Origin: Cymbidium sinense
Taxonomy: Eukaryota > Streptophyta > Magnoliopsida > Asparagales > Orchidaceae
Length of the DNA stretch: 64,000 nucleotides
Direction of reading: 5' to 3'
Assembly: GCA_021442155.1 (NCBI GenBank)
Contig: CM038215.1
Span: 209,616,982-209,680,981 of the forward strand
In this document: piece by piece, positions 1-13,237 of the stretch
How positions within the stretch are numbered: position 1 is the stretch's first letter
How the letters are laid out: each line of letters opens with the position of its first letter
The notes under the pieces: generated by a model
Databases searched by the model: none
The model's input: only the letters and a program-made list of their open reading frames with translations
Told to the model about the DNA's origin: nothing
Position numbers and translations under genes: made by a program

Positions 1-3000
1 TCAAAACTTACATATGTGTTGTGTGTGATAGCCCATATAAAAACAGAGAGAAATTAAACCAACTAGTGCCGTTTCAACTATACCAACACTCGTCGGTTCA
101 GCTTATTAGAGTGAAACGAGGTTCTCCACATGTGTTTACTTGATCAAGCGAGCGAGATACAAAGTCGAAGGTGAAGGACGGAGGACTATGCGAAGGTAGC
201 TAGGGCAAGATCAAGTAAGGGCTATGAGGCCGGTGGAGTCGGCATCAGGCAAGTCAAGCACCATAGTTGTGGTCATCCATGCCATGTTGAGCTGAGTTGA
301 ACAACCATTGTTCGGTTGTGAGTACGAGATTCGATGAGTTGTACTTGATTCAAATGTGACAAACTGAATAAGAAAGAAGTGTCAAATTGAATCATAGCTC
401 TCTTTTATGACTGATTACGATCTTGACAGCAAGGAATTAAGGATTACTAACTTGTAGGTATGACTTTTATGCTCCTTTGTTTATTTTTTATTTAATAAGG
501 AATGTTGCTTTTAGGAATTTTCAAACCCTAATAATAAATTTTAGTTAGGGTTTATTTTAGTAAGGCCAAGATTAGGTATATAATTAGTGTTGGAGCATAG
601 GAACCATATATGAATAAATGAAAATTTTAATTGGAATGTTAGATTTTTTTAGAAATGGATTCAATTAGTATGCGTTTATAAAATAGTTCCTTTGTGTTAA
701 TATGAAAGTACTAATGATTTTATTTAATTTTACATTTTAAATCAACATTATTTGTTTTGATATTATCTTTCCTTAAAATAGTTGACTAATATACAACTTA
801 GTTTCATGCGTAGTTATATTTAATTATAAAAATATATAGAGATTGCTTAATGAATGTTTGTCATATGGTTAATATATTATGAATCTTCTTTTAAGTTGAA
901 CGTGGGGCATGGCTTTCAGCAAACTTAATTGTAGAATTATTTAGAATGATTTTATAAAAAATTTTAACTAGTCAATTAAGATAAACTATTTATAGGAAAT
1001 GATAAAGGTATTATGAATATATAATTATGTGATAATTATAAGTAGGTTGTCGATAATATTGTAGCAAAGTGTGGATGTTTTATACGATGAAACATTGGTT
1101 ATAAGTTACTATTATAGACATATAATGTGTTTTAAGTACTATTTATGGTTCATAGGTTGAATCTGTGATATGTGAGGATCCTGTTGAAGAAAATTGCAAT
1201 ATAGATCATTGAAAATCAAGACTTTGGAGGTGAGTACTCAAGTTTTTAGTTTATAATAATTTTGTTACTTTCATTTAAATAGCTTACTTATAATGTCATA
1301 GATAAATTTGCATTGATTATAATTATTGTAATTCAGCAGATTTATCTATTCTTCGAATATTGGCCATATTGAAATATATTTAACAAAATCTTCTGATATT
1401 TAAGGTTTATTCAAGCTTTACATGCTATAAAAAAATATTGAATGCAAATGAACAATATGAATACCATGAATTATATAAATTATATATATTTATATGTTGA
1501 CTAATAGAGTTTCACCCTCTTATGATTTTAATTAGAAATGCGAAGATACTTGTGCATGTATATGAAAATGGTTGTAGACAATGTCATTAATGTTGAAGTG
1601 CCTTATATGATACAATTTTAGATGGTGGCTCCTATGATGAGTGTAAATACTATAGATAAGAAAGATTTCAAATTGTAGTGTAAAATGTGATTAAATCTTC
1701 TCGAAAGACTCGTAATTGCTTATAAATTGTTGCTTGATTGTATACTGATTTATTTTTATTATTTTTAACTAGAATGCATAATATTTCTTTTTCATTGTAT
1801 TACTATAATTTAGAGGCATGAATATTCACTGGTTATAGATAGTTTATTGTGGTTTTAAATCTAACACCTGAAGGTTAAAATCTTGATATAAAAATGGATA
1901 ATAGAGAATAAAATATTTATAGAAGCCGAGTTCATATTAGAGAAATGCACATTTATAATTGTATTAATTACATTTGTTATTTTATGGCACTTTCAATGTA
2001 TAGATTAATTTCTAGACTTATTTTCACCATCCAACCATCTATTTCCTCCATGGCAATTCCAAGCCCCAAGGCCGAGTTGTGATATTGTATGCATGAATTT
2101 ATCATTAAATTGGCTTATATGCCCTAAATAAATAAATAATGTAATAACATTGATGAATAACTTGATTTTGACTTAATTAATATGTATACATTATTAATTA
2201 AACAAATCTAAATATTTCTTAAAATCCTAATGTGCACATGAATGAAGTTAAAACACAGTTCATTTTATTTACTTAAGTTTATAAATAAAATAAATGACTT
2301 ATTAATATTTTGATATTAAGCTTGTTGGAAACTCATATATAAAGTGAATGGCACATCAAAAAGGGTGTGAATTGTTGTATAAATTTTTGAACAATTTTAA
2401 GTTTTAAAATAAATTAAAATTTTTAATTTGTATTTTTCAAAGATAGCAAAAATAAATTTGTAGCAATTATTTTATTTTATTATTTATTATTTATGATCTA
2501 GAATAATTTAATTGTTGAAATAAAGATAAATATGAAAAATATGGCAACCTTCTTTATGCAATTTTTCATGAGATCTTAGGAGATTTATAGCAAATCAAAA
2601 TTACATTAGGAATTTAGGCATAATACATTTTCATCACCAATAATATATTTAATCATAGTGCAAAAGTGAAGTAAATAATAAATAGCAAAAGTAATGGTTT
2701 TAAAATTATAAAATCAAGAGAAAGAGGGTGCAAAATAATTTTTAGTGATTTTACCAGCAGGCCTACATCCACACCCTGACTACTTTACTCTAAAATTTTA
2801 CTAATCTACACCCTACAATGCAAAGAAGTCTCCCTCTTTAACGAGTCATGGACAAACCCTAACATTAATGATTTTTCTTCCATGTGAGAGAGTGATTCAT
2901 AGATAAAAGAAAGAAAAGTTATTAATGGAGGGAGTCACATCAAACAAGTTACTCGACAAGGGAAGATTGTAATGTGCATAAGAAAGTAAATTAAAATCGG

Positions 3001-3500
3001 ACATTGATATTTAAATTGATTCAGTCAAGAGTTAATTGACCTACATCCACTGAGACACATGAGGAATGTTTTTCTTGCTAAAAATTGTATATGAAGTAGA
3101 AAACTCTGGATTTACATCTTTATATTATTCATACAAAGTTTTTAGACATTTTTCTCAGACAAGCATATTGATGAGGGATATGAGCCTCCTAAAGGTCTCA
3201 ATAATATGCAAATGATCTACTATTATTCAATATTTCTCTTTAGAATAGTCTAATCTTGCTTTGTTTTCATGCTATCGATACTCCTAAAAGTTATCCTCTA
3301 AATGCCATTGTCAATCTCTCTCTTATTATATTTATATCGACCAATCTGATCCATATTTTTTGTTATGCTACTTAATGACACCTTCACTTTTTGTAGTCAT
3401 CAATTCTAAAAAATACTCTAAATTTGATATAATCAGCACTATAACAACCTAGTTAAATAAGCTTAGTATGTTTTTATCTACTGAAACGTCATGTATAAAT
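1..3500. other. Unassigned AT-rich DNA with a GC-richer first 480 bases
   Basis: No coding region, RNA gene or recognisable repeat family is visible. The first 480 bases have clearly higher GC than what follows but contain stops in all frames. From about 480 the sequence is AT-rich. Short stretches near 2,745-2,830 and 3,020-3,060 share the phrase CCTACATCCAC, which resembles sequence I have seen in plant retroelement LTRs, so part of this interval may be an old LTR. I could not find paired termini. Splice-donor-like motifs occur at about 457 (GGTATG) and 1,229 (GGTGAGT), with no open frame to support exons. Confidence 0.5.
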
Positions 3501-6500
3501 GTTAATTATATGTGCATGACTGTAAGGCAAAAATGGGGTCTCGGATCGTCACAAGGCAGTTTGCATTGTTCTTGAAGAGGCGTCATAATATATTAAGGCT
3601 TTAATGATCAAAATGCATAGATCTAGGCTCGTCTCTGACTTAAGCTTGGTAGTTATCGTCCCAATCTCACAACACATCTCTATTAAAATTTTGAGATTAC
3701 AATTTCTCTCCTCCACCCTTAAAAGTTATAAATAAGATTATAAGGGTAGAGAATGACCCATCCCACAAAATTTTGAGCTTCTTTATTATAAGTTTTCATT
3801 TTCTTTGTTCTTCCCAATGACTATATATAGAGTCTTACAAATCATTAAGATCCATGATGAAGAGGACAAGTATCACTTCTTCATTGGTAGACAATCCCGC
3901 AAGCAAATGCTCATAGTTCCAAAAGTAGGAACCATGGTGCAACCTATTCAAACTAACATTAGAGACACTTGTAGTGACACTAATCCTTTCGTGGTGGAGG
4001 TCCCCTTGTATTGCAGCAGTACTAATGATTTTGAAAGTGGCTTCAAAAGAAAAGGGATACAAAGGTGAAACAGTGGAGAGAGAGAATGAAAGGAGGAGAT
4101 ACTTCCCTTTCCATTGAATTAAGGCATGAATGGGGCCTAGTTAGCATTGAGAATAGGCAAAGTGGAGATCGAGTAGCTAGGGTTATCTTAATATTTCTAT
4201 TTGCGGAATCTCATTGACCCCAAGGGTGCACTTTCGGCTAACATAGAATGGTATCATAAGGAGCAGACTTAACACAATCACCTTCAAAAGCAAGGAAAAT
4301 ATTTTACAAAGATACTCTCCCAGATTACTTCTCTTCAAGATTCCTCTCATGACCTTTTTAATAATACCATAGTAGTGGAAAACACATCACTCTCCCAAAC
4401 AATAAACAATGATAATCCCATGTCATATGGAGAAGATGAAAGAGTGATCCAACTAAAAGGCAGCTTTGGAGTTGGATAAGAGTTCAATTCATGGAGGACA
4501 TAATGGTTGTGGCTCATCTTTGTCACATTACTCTAGCAAGCTTGTTGGATTTGATGTTCATGGCTTTTTGTCCCAACAGGTTAGATGAGATTCGTCTTGC
4601 CATCAACACTCACGCAGCAATGGCTTGTGCGAAAAGGGCTAAGCGCACAACTAATAAGGGACATCATTAAGAGATTTGATGATCATGGCATGCCATTATG
4701 GAGGAGGTAATAAATTAACCTGGGGTTAGGGATTTAAGCTAAAATATATAAGAAAATCAACTACGGGTCTTGGTTTAAAAAATATTATAGTAAAGAAATT
4801 AATGCAGACTTTGTCCTGACTATTGGTGTTGTGAATAATTTTCTTCTTTGGTGTGTATTTCAGTTTAAAAGATCTTTCCATTACATAGAAAGGTTTGTTA
4901 CTTGAGACCTCCTTTCATGTCTGTAATTATTTACATTTAAATCAAAAATATGAAACTTTCTAAGATTCTGCAATATTTGTATCTTCATGATTCATGAATC
5001 GTCAATGCTCAAGAAAATATGTTTCAATTAGGTTTTATATTTTTCTACACAGTGGGGCCATAAAATAGTAAAGTAATCCTCCCTATCACCACATGTATTA
5101 CTTTTTTAACATCTCAGGCATCATTCTTTATTCACTACTCTGTTTCCTTGTTAATCTAACCTCTACATTTTGAGACAAGATGGCAACAATTGGTGATTTA
5201 GAGGATTTTATGAAAAACTTCTACTCTATCAGCTTTAATCCATCTCAAATGAACCAAACAAATTGGATCATCTCATAGAAAAGTATGAGATCCTAATAGG
5301 TTACAGGGTCCCACTGGCAACACAAAATTAAAGACCCAATGTCTCTTTTTTCATAGATGAGATTTGCTTGTTTGAGAGGTACTTTTTGAGATGGATATAG
5401 TTTGCCATTTTCTTCTACATTTCAAAACCTTTTCCACCAACTACACCTTCTTCCTTCTCATTTGGCTCCCAACTCTTTTTTTATTTTTTGTAGGGTGGAG
5501 GAGATGTTTAGGGATAATAAAATAGAATGAGACGTCCCCTAGTTTCTTTATTTAGTTCTTCTTTGAATCATGGGAGGTATCCTATTCTTCATAGCTCATG
5601 TCGAGGACATGCTCAAAAGTAAGGGCTTGTCTTCATCACATCATGGGGATTCCCAATAACTTTGAAAAGGGCTTTAATAAAAACTTTATATCTAATTTCT
5701 TCTTCTAAGGCTTTAGATGAGCTTATAATGATCTAGGGAGGCCCACTTCCTTGATGATTCTTAATAGGCTTTGCCAAATTATATTGGAGCTATCCAAAGG
5801 AATAAATGCTCTCCTTTGATGCGGTGTTAAGAGTTAGACTAATTTAGCTATTGGTGTTATAAGAAGCAAATAAAATCATGTTGTAGAACACCTAGAAGAA
5901 GATTCCTTCCCATGAAACTACGATTGAGAGAGGAGGAACATGAATGATGTGAGGTCATTATAGAGATGAGAACTCATTCCCACAATAACATTGGGAGATG
6001 CTATTTCTACTTTGCTTTGGTCTCAAAATGTAGTATCCATTGGTGAACTTTTAACAAATGTCATGATGAGAAAGCTCAAGAAAGAACCACTTGCTAAAGA
6101 AGCATAAGAGACGCATGCTAAGAAAATTATTGAGACCATAGCTTATGTCTGAAAATTACAACCTTGAGGTTCTCTTTATTTCAAACTTGTTGTTATGTCT
6201 AAAATGTTGGATGATGAGATAGGTGAGGAGATGATGAACAAATTTATTAAATTTTATGTTGGAATGCTTTTATCGATGGATAGAGTCCACAGCCAAAGAT
6301 CACTTTATAGTATAGGTGCCAAAGAGAGCCAAATCCTTCCAGTGGTGGAAGTTAGAGCTCCTGACAATGGGATTCTTGAAATTCTTAGGATACATTCAAT
6401 AGTGAGGCCCCATATAAATGATGTGTAATGCATTGGGGGAGAATCATCCAAAGAGGATGATTAATGTCCCATTAGTTTCAAGTTTCCTGCGAGAGCATTA

Positions 6501-6683
6501 CAAATTTCTCCTTATCTCTCAGAGAAAAAAATGTACGTTCATAAACCTTTAATTTAATGTCAAGGTTTTTGGTAGCCTTTCCCCCTTTTTCTTATTATTA
6601 TTATTATCATTCATTTGTTTTATGTTTATATATATAAGCCAAGAGAGTCTATTCAAATGACTAGAGGTGGTGCACTTTCAACA
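3500..6683 (+). other. Possible decayed retroelement interior, no intact ORF
   Basis: This stretch shows weak signs of an old retroelement. A TATA-like TTATAAATAAG lies near 3,727. A primer-binding-site-like motif lies at 4,249. A GC-richer, briefly open stretch at about 4,580-4,670 reads LDEIRLAINTHAAMACAKRA. A purine-rich TTGGGGGAGAA lies near 6,433. The open frames at 3,805-4,068 and 6,195-6,428 match no family I know. Sequence after the purine tract does not resemble sequence before the primer-site-like motif, so no LTR pair is visible. It could equally be unrelated AT-rich intergenic DNA. Confidence 0.3.
4249..4264 (+). other. Possible tRNA-iMet primer-binding-site remnant
   Basis: TGGTATCA is followed after four bases by GAGC. 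The usual plant retrotransposon primer-binding site complementary to initiator tRNA-Met is TGGTATCAGAGC, so this would be that site with a four-base interruption. It lies five bases after a CA (4,242-4,243) that could be an LTR end. A single short match like this can arise by chance and no partner LTR was found. Confidence 0.3.
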
Positions 6684-9600
6684 TGTGGTGTTTTAATTTG
6701 GAGTCGTAGGGACACCGCACATATCTTAGGGGGTACTTATTGAAGTGATCTAGTGCAACATTAAGGTATGATGTACTATTTTGGAAGATAGAAACATCAC
6801 CCCGTAATGGATCTAATCACCTAATAAGGACTCTAAGGCAAATGGGTCTACATATGTACCAGAGATCTTTCCCCACTTTACATGGAGAAATAAAATAGGG
6901 TTTATTTTATGCTGGGTTCTTTAGTTCACCATGGAAGCAAGCTTTCATAGTTAATTATATCTCAAAAACTGAGAATCTCTTAAGAATACTCTCGATTAAA
7001 GTAGTCAATAAGTATCTCCAAATATTTCAAAGATAGACTATCAAAGGAGTGGGTACTTTTGGAAATAAAGTGGGAAGGTTCAAACAGAAAGACTTGTTTA
7101 TCGATTCCAAAGGGGAATGAGTAGGAAGCACTTGTGATACTAGGAAGCCTAGTAAGTTCTTCAATCTACTCTATAATGAGACTTTACACTTTTGAAATAG
7201 AAAAATTACTTCTGTTTAAATTAAAATTTTATTAGAATGCTAGGGCTTATAGTTTAACAACATAAGAATATGAAAATGCCTAAGATATGAGGACTTATGC
7301 TCATAGCCCAAAGGAAATAAGTAACTTCAGAACCTAAATCTAAAATGCCTTAGCATAAGCTAGAAGCATGATCTAAGTCTAATAAGGAAAATGGGATGTG
7401 ATGGTTTACCTCCACAAGAGAGAATAGGCATATCCCGACTCTCCTAGACTTAAAACTACTTAGAGTGGCTGCTAGTGAACACCTTCTATGCTTTAAAATC
7501 ATGTAGGCTAGTCGTATGTAGATGTAAGATAGCTAGGCTGTTATTTAATTAGGAAGGAAGCTAGAATTCTAAACTCACTCCCTAAGAGACTAGATCATGA
7601 TTGGTATGAAAATATGACATAGACTAATGCCAAAATTTACGACTTTATAAACCATTTTGACACATCATTTTGGACCAAGGCTCGAGATAATTATACATAT
7701 ATGCATGATGAAGTTAAGCCATGGGCTAAATTAATAAGAGAAGGTGTTCTCCACTATAAGGGATCACCCTCAAAGGTCAAACATATCCCTTATTGTGCAA
7801 GAGTGGAGACCCTCTCTATTCAAGAGTGGCACAATATGAAATGCATTATGTAATAACATACAATATTCGGTTAAGGGGTTTATAAATCTTTTATTATCTT
7901 GATTAAGAGCCTAGGCTTTAAAATGAGGTTATGAGCTGTATTAAAATTTAGTTATGAATTTTTAGTGAGGATAGATAATTTAATTTTATCTTAAAGAGCC
8001 TATCACATTCAGGCCACATATCAAATCATCATACTTTAAGAAACCTATGAAAAGCATGACATTTCTATTGCACAATCTAAATATAGCAATCAAATATTTA
8101 GATTCCCATAAAAGAATAAAAGGCTGATGCGGCTGGGTACCACCGTATACTCTGAAAAAGGGAAAGATAAATTAGGTAGTTGAACTTTACCTTTATACAA
8201 TCCATATTACAATTGAATATTATAATTAAAAAGATAAATGTTACGGGGGTCTTCAATCTATTTTCCTTCTTTTTTTTCTTTTGGATTAGTTTGCTCCAAG
8301 CTTCACCAGGCCTCCCAGCTCTTTGCCTTATGGCCAATGCTCATCTTAAACCCCATAATGCTAATCCTAATCCTATTAAAAAAATTATATATTTAAAAAA
8401 AATATAACTACACCTGTAAAATAGATGTTAGCTAAATAAGCATACAAGCAAAATAATTATATTTTGCATATATGGACTTAGCACTCTGCACTTGGGTAGC
8501 CAATCTCACATGTCCTAACTAGATTATGCTTAAGGGACATAAGCAGCACCTGCAAGCATAAATATTTATATTTACTTATCATTACCTGCAAGCAAGTTCT
8601 GGCTATTTAATTACATTTTTAAAGCATAATTAACCCTTTAAACCATCGATACCATGCAAACACTGACATGATAATGCTTTCCACATGGCGCCGTGGTATT
8701 GGTTGCTTAAATCATCTAACGTAGTAGCTAACTCAACAATGGTGGATGCGGGTTTGTCCTGGCCATTCGATTTGGAGTCAAATGACCGAGATTAATCCTG
8801 TGAATCTAAAGGGATTAAATCAAAATTTTTAATGCAATTAATCATGACCGTCCATTCTAAACGCAAAACGGATGACTAGTGATTCATCATCCCATGATCG
8901 TTAGAAGACAGACATCTTCCACCTTTTGTTGCTCAATCCGAGCTTGTTTGATGGTTAAATCAACTCCAAAATGATTAAGGAATAAATCTAAGGGGATCCT
9001 TTGATGAAAATCACACAAAAACTTGATTCACTTCAAAAAAGAATAATACTTAGGGGCCAAAGCTACGGTTGTCAGATTTTTACCTCGTCAAAGCTATAGA
9101 TCGATGGTCTGCTGATATAAGTAGCTTCATCTCGAAGAGACAATGCCTTATTGAGAAGATAATGAGCTGTCTCCTCGCTGATTACTTTGTGGACCAAACA
9201 TCACCATAAAGCTTGCCAGAGTTGGTCATGAGATGTCTTCCGATGGTCAAATCACTTGGAAATTAATTCATTTCAATTTTTTGGAGTGAGGTGAAGGTGT
9301 GGAAAGAGTTAATTTTGGTTTGGTGGAGGTTTAGGAAACTTGGATAGACGGGGCTCTCGGGTTCGATCGGGAGCCAGTCTCGCTAGCGGTGGAGTGCATG
9401 AGGAGCTTAGGAGAGGGTTTGGGATTGTGTGAAATGCTCAAGGGAAGGCCTATGCTTGGTTTGAATACTCTTCTTTGTAGTTAAACTAAAAGTTGAGATT
9501 GGTTCAACCTTTAGTAGCTGTCTATCCAGTGTAGGTGGCCGAAGATGGCAAGGGACTATTGAGGTGGCTAAGGGTGAGTGGCTGAGGGAGTGTAATGGGC

Positions 9601-11222
9601 TGGCATGAGGTGTACCCTCTCCCTTAGGTGGACCAATGGTTTACCATGGGTGAACTCACCCCATCTTGGTCGAAGGATAAGCCCAAAAACTTTGGAATAG
9701 GTCAGGTCCTTTATCCAAGAAGCCAAAGGTGGTCGATGGCAAAGAACTCATCCAAATGGAGATTTTACCCCATTTGGGTGGACTAATTCAATGATTTTAA
9801 TCTAAACTGGGTTCACCATGGGTTGGGCCCACTTAGGCAGACCTATGGTGATTCAATAATGAGCCATGCTAAGTTTGGTTGGGTTTGAGCTTCGTTTAGT
9901 TGGGTTTGGCTCAATTTGACCCATATGGGTCAAATGGGTCTTGTTGGGATAAGTTGACCATTTTGTACAAATTGGGTCAAAGTAGGGGTTTGGTTAAGTT
10001 GAATTGATCATTTGGAATGAATTAGTGTAATTAGTTTGATTCAGTTTAGACTAAATTTGAATTTGGCTCATATGGTGCAATTTGGGTCAAATGGGTCATG
10101 TTGACCAATTTGACCAAATTGGCCAAATTTGCTTTAACATGGGTTAGGTCTATGTTCAATTGATCATTTGTGATTGATTGGAAGAGTTGATTTGAGATAT
10201 TTTGGATTATAGAGTGATTTAATTCATTTTGACCATTTAGGTCAAATTGGGCTAAGTAGGCCAATTGGATTGGGTTTACCAAATTGGGTCCAATTGAAGG
10301 TTGGATCATATTTAATATTGCATTAGTGATTGGTTAGAAACATTAGTTTCAATCAATTTGGTTTAGGATTTGATTTGGTTTAATTTGACCTTTTAGATTA
10401 AATTGGGTCAACATGAGTGAAAGGGTCAAATTGGCTTTGATTAGGTTCAATTGATTGTAGTGGAGTGTCCAATAATGATTTACAATCATCAATGAAGAGA
10501 TTAGATGGCTTGCTTTGATCTAATGGGTGGCTTAATTACCCCTTTATGTCACTTTGAGTCAAGTGACTTGGTAAAGCCAACTTGGACCAATTTAGGTTAT
10601 GGATGGTTGGGGTGTGTTCAATGATAAGTTTGAACTTGATTGGTGTCTTTGATTGCAATTGATTTGGACTTAATTAAGTTTTGGCTCATTTGAACCTTTT
10701 AGGTCAAATGGGCTAACTTTGGTTGGTCACCTTCGTTTGGTTCAATTGGTTTGATTGCAAGTGTTGAAGTGGTTCGAAATGATCTAATGAATAATTTGAG
10801 TGATTGAAAAAATCAAAATTGGATTTAGTTTGCTTGAATGGGTTTGAATTGAGTTATAGGATCATGATAGAGTTAACTTAAATTAAGGTCCAAGTTAGTT
10901 TAGCTTGGAGCTTGGATTAGAAAATTAAATTCAATTAAGATTAATTGAATAGGTTTGAGGTTGGTTTAACTCCATCCACATGAGCTTAAGTTTGGATGAG
11001 TGGATAAGTATAAGTCTTGGATTAGGCCATAGGATAGGTGGAACCTATTTGTCTCAATGTGGACTTTGAGCTTAAGGTTAAGCCTTCCAAGTCTCTAAGC
11101 TTAAGTTTTAGTGTCCCCTTAATCACCAGAGGTGTCTTAGCTTTAAGAAAATCCAAGTGTCTAGAAGGTTCCTAGATATAAGTTGGGGAGGATTAATCCT
11201 CACTCCAAAAGTGAGGTCAACA
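6684..11222 (+). mobile_element. Solo LTR, short (internally deleted) copy of the nest family
   Basis: This copy begins TGTGGTGT and ends GAGGTCAACA, the same termini as the other family members. Its first 2 kb aligns by eye with 15,967 onward, with the start of the LTR at 39,611, and with the reverse complement of sequence below 39,514. It then jumps from the GCACCTGCAAGC landmark (about 8,547) to the CpG-bearing block at about 8,650. The 3 kb that holds the tandem repeat and AT-rich spacer in the long copies is missing. The 3' part carries the TTGACC/GGTCAA zone (9,880-10,300) and the terminal hairpin (11,198-11,216). The 8-bp TCAACATG lies across both ends (6,678-6,685 and 11,217-11,224), so the exact borders and target duplication are ambiguous. 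No coding capacity is seen. Confidence 0.75.
9880..10300 (+). repeat. TTGACC/GGTCAA-dense zone in the solo LTR
   Basis: TTGACC and its complement GGTCAA recur every few tens of bases within wording such as ATTTGACCAAATTGG and GGGTCAAATGGG. The same zone exists at the matching place in every other copy of the family. The core is the same as the W-box bound by plant WRKY factors, which suggests a role in LTR transcription, but a degenerate short repeat would look the same. Confidence 0.55.
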
Positions 11223-12143
11223 TGCCATAAGAATTCTTAATGATTTGTTGTCATATTATTCAAGCGCTAGTAGTATAAACATGCAAATTACTAATCTTAC
11301 TAGTCCCATAAGTGACTTTGCAAGATTAAGAAAATTGAAAGGCCTCTAAGAAATTTTGGAGCTTTTTAATGGATACTGGCATCTTTACATAAATGTTTGC
11401 ATATTTTCGAGCAACTTGTGACCAATTTCTTAATGTATTCTCTTATATTTGAACCATTAAAGTTTCTTCAATTGATAATACAAGTTTTATTTGCTAGCAA
11501 AGTATTAATTATAAACCCTCTCCTCCTATCCTCAACCTTAGTCATCTTAGAGATGTGGGTCACGATAAGGCTTAGTGAACCATGCATTCAATTCATCTAA
11601 CCTCACTTAAGCTTCCAAATGAAGGAATTCTCATGAGATGGCTTAGAATGGGAAAAATATAAATGGGCTAGGCTCATGCCATGCTAACCAGAGCCTCAAT
11701 CATCATACTTACATAAGTTTATTTGAAGGGTGAATATGATCACATTGCCATTAGGTCTATTTTAAATAGATTTTAATAATGATGATTGAGTAAAATTGAA
11801 GGTTTATCCAAATTATGTATTCTTAAGATTTTTATAAAATTTTTCTCAAGAAAATCATTGAACCAATCAAGCTAAAATTTTTATCATAAAAAATATCTTA
11901 GATGAAAAATTTAAGAAAAAAATATCATTATTTGAATATTCTTGCCATTTATAATTAAAAAAAATTAATTAATCACCATTTCAATTATTTAATGTCATAT
12001 ATGATTAAAAAATTCTCATATTCATTAGGAAAACCTTAAATAACTTTCTAAATATTTTTTAAAAAAAATCAAAAGACTATTTAAATCAAAGTATAAAAGT
12101 TATGAATTTTCTAATCCATTAATTTAATATTTAAAATAAAAAT
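11223..12143. other. Unassigned AT-rich DNA
   Basis: This lies between the solo LTR and the LINE. No gene or family-level repeat is seen. The 67-codon open frame at 11,397-11,600 has no recognisable motif. From about 11,760 the sequence becomes strongly AT-rich. Confidence 0.5.
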
Positions 12144-12161
12144 AATTAAAATAAAACCCCA
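12144..12161. repeat. LINE target-site duplication, left copy
   Basis: These 18 bases are identical to 13,220-13,237 and flank the truncated LINE directly. An exact 18-bp direct repeat of this kind is the expected result of target-primed reverse transcription. Confidence 0.85.
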
Positions 12162-12189
12162 CAACAACAACAACAACAACAACAACAAG
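12162..12189 (-). repeat. LINE 3' microsatellite tail, (GTT)n
   Basis: About nine CAA units on the plus strand lie next to the left target duplication and form the 3' end of the minus-strand LINE. RTE-clade LINEs commonly end in short tandem repeats instead of a poly(A) tail, which supports the clade call. Confidence 0.85.
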
Positions 12190-13219
12190 CCTTAATAGTG
12201 GGTTCACATGAATCCTTCATCTCCATTGTGTCCTATTATGTGTCAAATTCTCATCTAATTCAAGTATACTAAGATCATTTTTATACATCTTAACCAAGTC
12301 TTTTAGGTCTACCTCTACCTTTCTTAACATAAGGCAAATCTAATGCATCTACTCTCTGTAATTCATACACGCTTATGTGGCCAAACCATCTAATCTCCTA
12401 ATCTTATCTACCACTGAGCTACTCCAACTTTTTCCAACATACTCATTTTGCATTCTATCTCTAGTAAAAACTCATCCACCTAAGCATCCTCATCTAGTAA
12501 CACGTAACTTAGTCTTATGCTTCTCTTGTTATTGGCCAACATTACACCATAAGTCATTGGTCTTACCACCATCTTATAAAATTTTCCCTTAAGTTTAAGT
12601 GGAACTTTTCTATCACATAATAATGCATTCCTCCACTTACCATCCAACTTGAATTCTAATAACATCTCCATCTATTTCACCATCATTTTGAATAATAGAT
12701 ATATCAATCACTCACTCTTATTAATGACTTGATCACCTAAAGTCACAACACTATCACTAAAACTTCTACTAAAATTACACTCCATATATTCAGTTTAGAT
12801 CTACTTAAATGAAAACCTTTAGACTCTAAAGTTGACCTCCATAATTCAAGTTTCATTGGACTCCTCTTTAGTCTTATCAACAAGAAGAATGTCATCAAAA
12901 AAGCATACACCAAGGTACATCTTCTTGTAAATGCCTCTAAGAACATCCATAACTAAAGTAAAAAAGATAAGGGCTTAATGTTGATCCTTGATGTAATCCA
13001 ACCAAATAGGAAAATATTTTGTCAATCCTCCTTGTGTTTGGACACAAGTAATCTAGTATACATATCCTTAATGACTTGAATATAATCAATATTAACTCCT
13101 TTCTATTCTAGAACTCTCCAAAGAACATCTCTTGAGACTTTATCATAAGCTTTCTCTAAATCAATAAATATCATATGTAAATCCTTCTTACTTTCTCTAT
13201 GCTTCTCTATTAAACCCTA
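12162..13219 (-). pseudogene. 5'-truncated RTE-type LINE, reverse transcriptase remnant
   Basis: Read on the minus strand, the decayed protein keeps clear landmarks of the plant RTE reverse transcriptase. In order these are [17 protein letters not shown] (palm motif A, about 13,130-13,180), an interrupted FxDD active site read as DDILLVDKTKE near 12,880, LELWRSTLESKGFHLSRSK, LCDRKVPLKLKGKFYKMVVR, then RWFGH and KKGRGRPKR near the C-terminus. Frameshifts and stops break the frame many times, including right at the active site, so it is dead. The copy starts inside the RT domain, as expected for 5' truncation, and ends in a GTT microsatellite tail (plus-strand CAA repeat). Perfect 18-bp target duplications lie on both sides. 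It is inserted in AT-rich unassigned DNA. Confidence 0.92.
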
Positions 13220-13237
13220 AATTAAAATAAAACCCCA
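13220..13237. repeat. LINE target-site duplication, right copy
   Basis: Identical over 18 bases to 12,144-12,161. It marks the 5' truncation point of the LINE. Confidence 0.85.

Noticed and set aside
1200..1240. Possible exon ending in a GGTGAGT splice donor
   Set aside because: No open frame, and a single donor-like word in AT-rich DNA is weak evidence.
3805..4068. Two overlapping open frames on opposite strands
   Set aside because: No motif, no homolog I recognise, and mirrored frames in both strands point to chance.
9350..9380. GGGTTCGATCGGGAGCC as a tRNA T-arm or B box
   Set aside because: No acceptor or anticodon stem can be built around it.
10046..10309. Minus-strand open frame of 87 codons rich in Asn, Gln and Leu
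   Set aside because: It is a translation of the TTGACC/AATTGG repeat zone. Composition alone explains it.
6684..11222. TSD ACATG with the LTR starting TGGTG and ending GGTCA
   Set aside because: It fits locally, but the other copies with firm duplications start TGTGG or TGCGG, so these borders would be out of step with the family.
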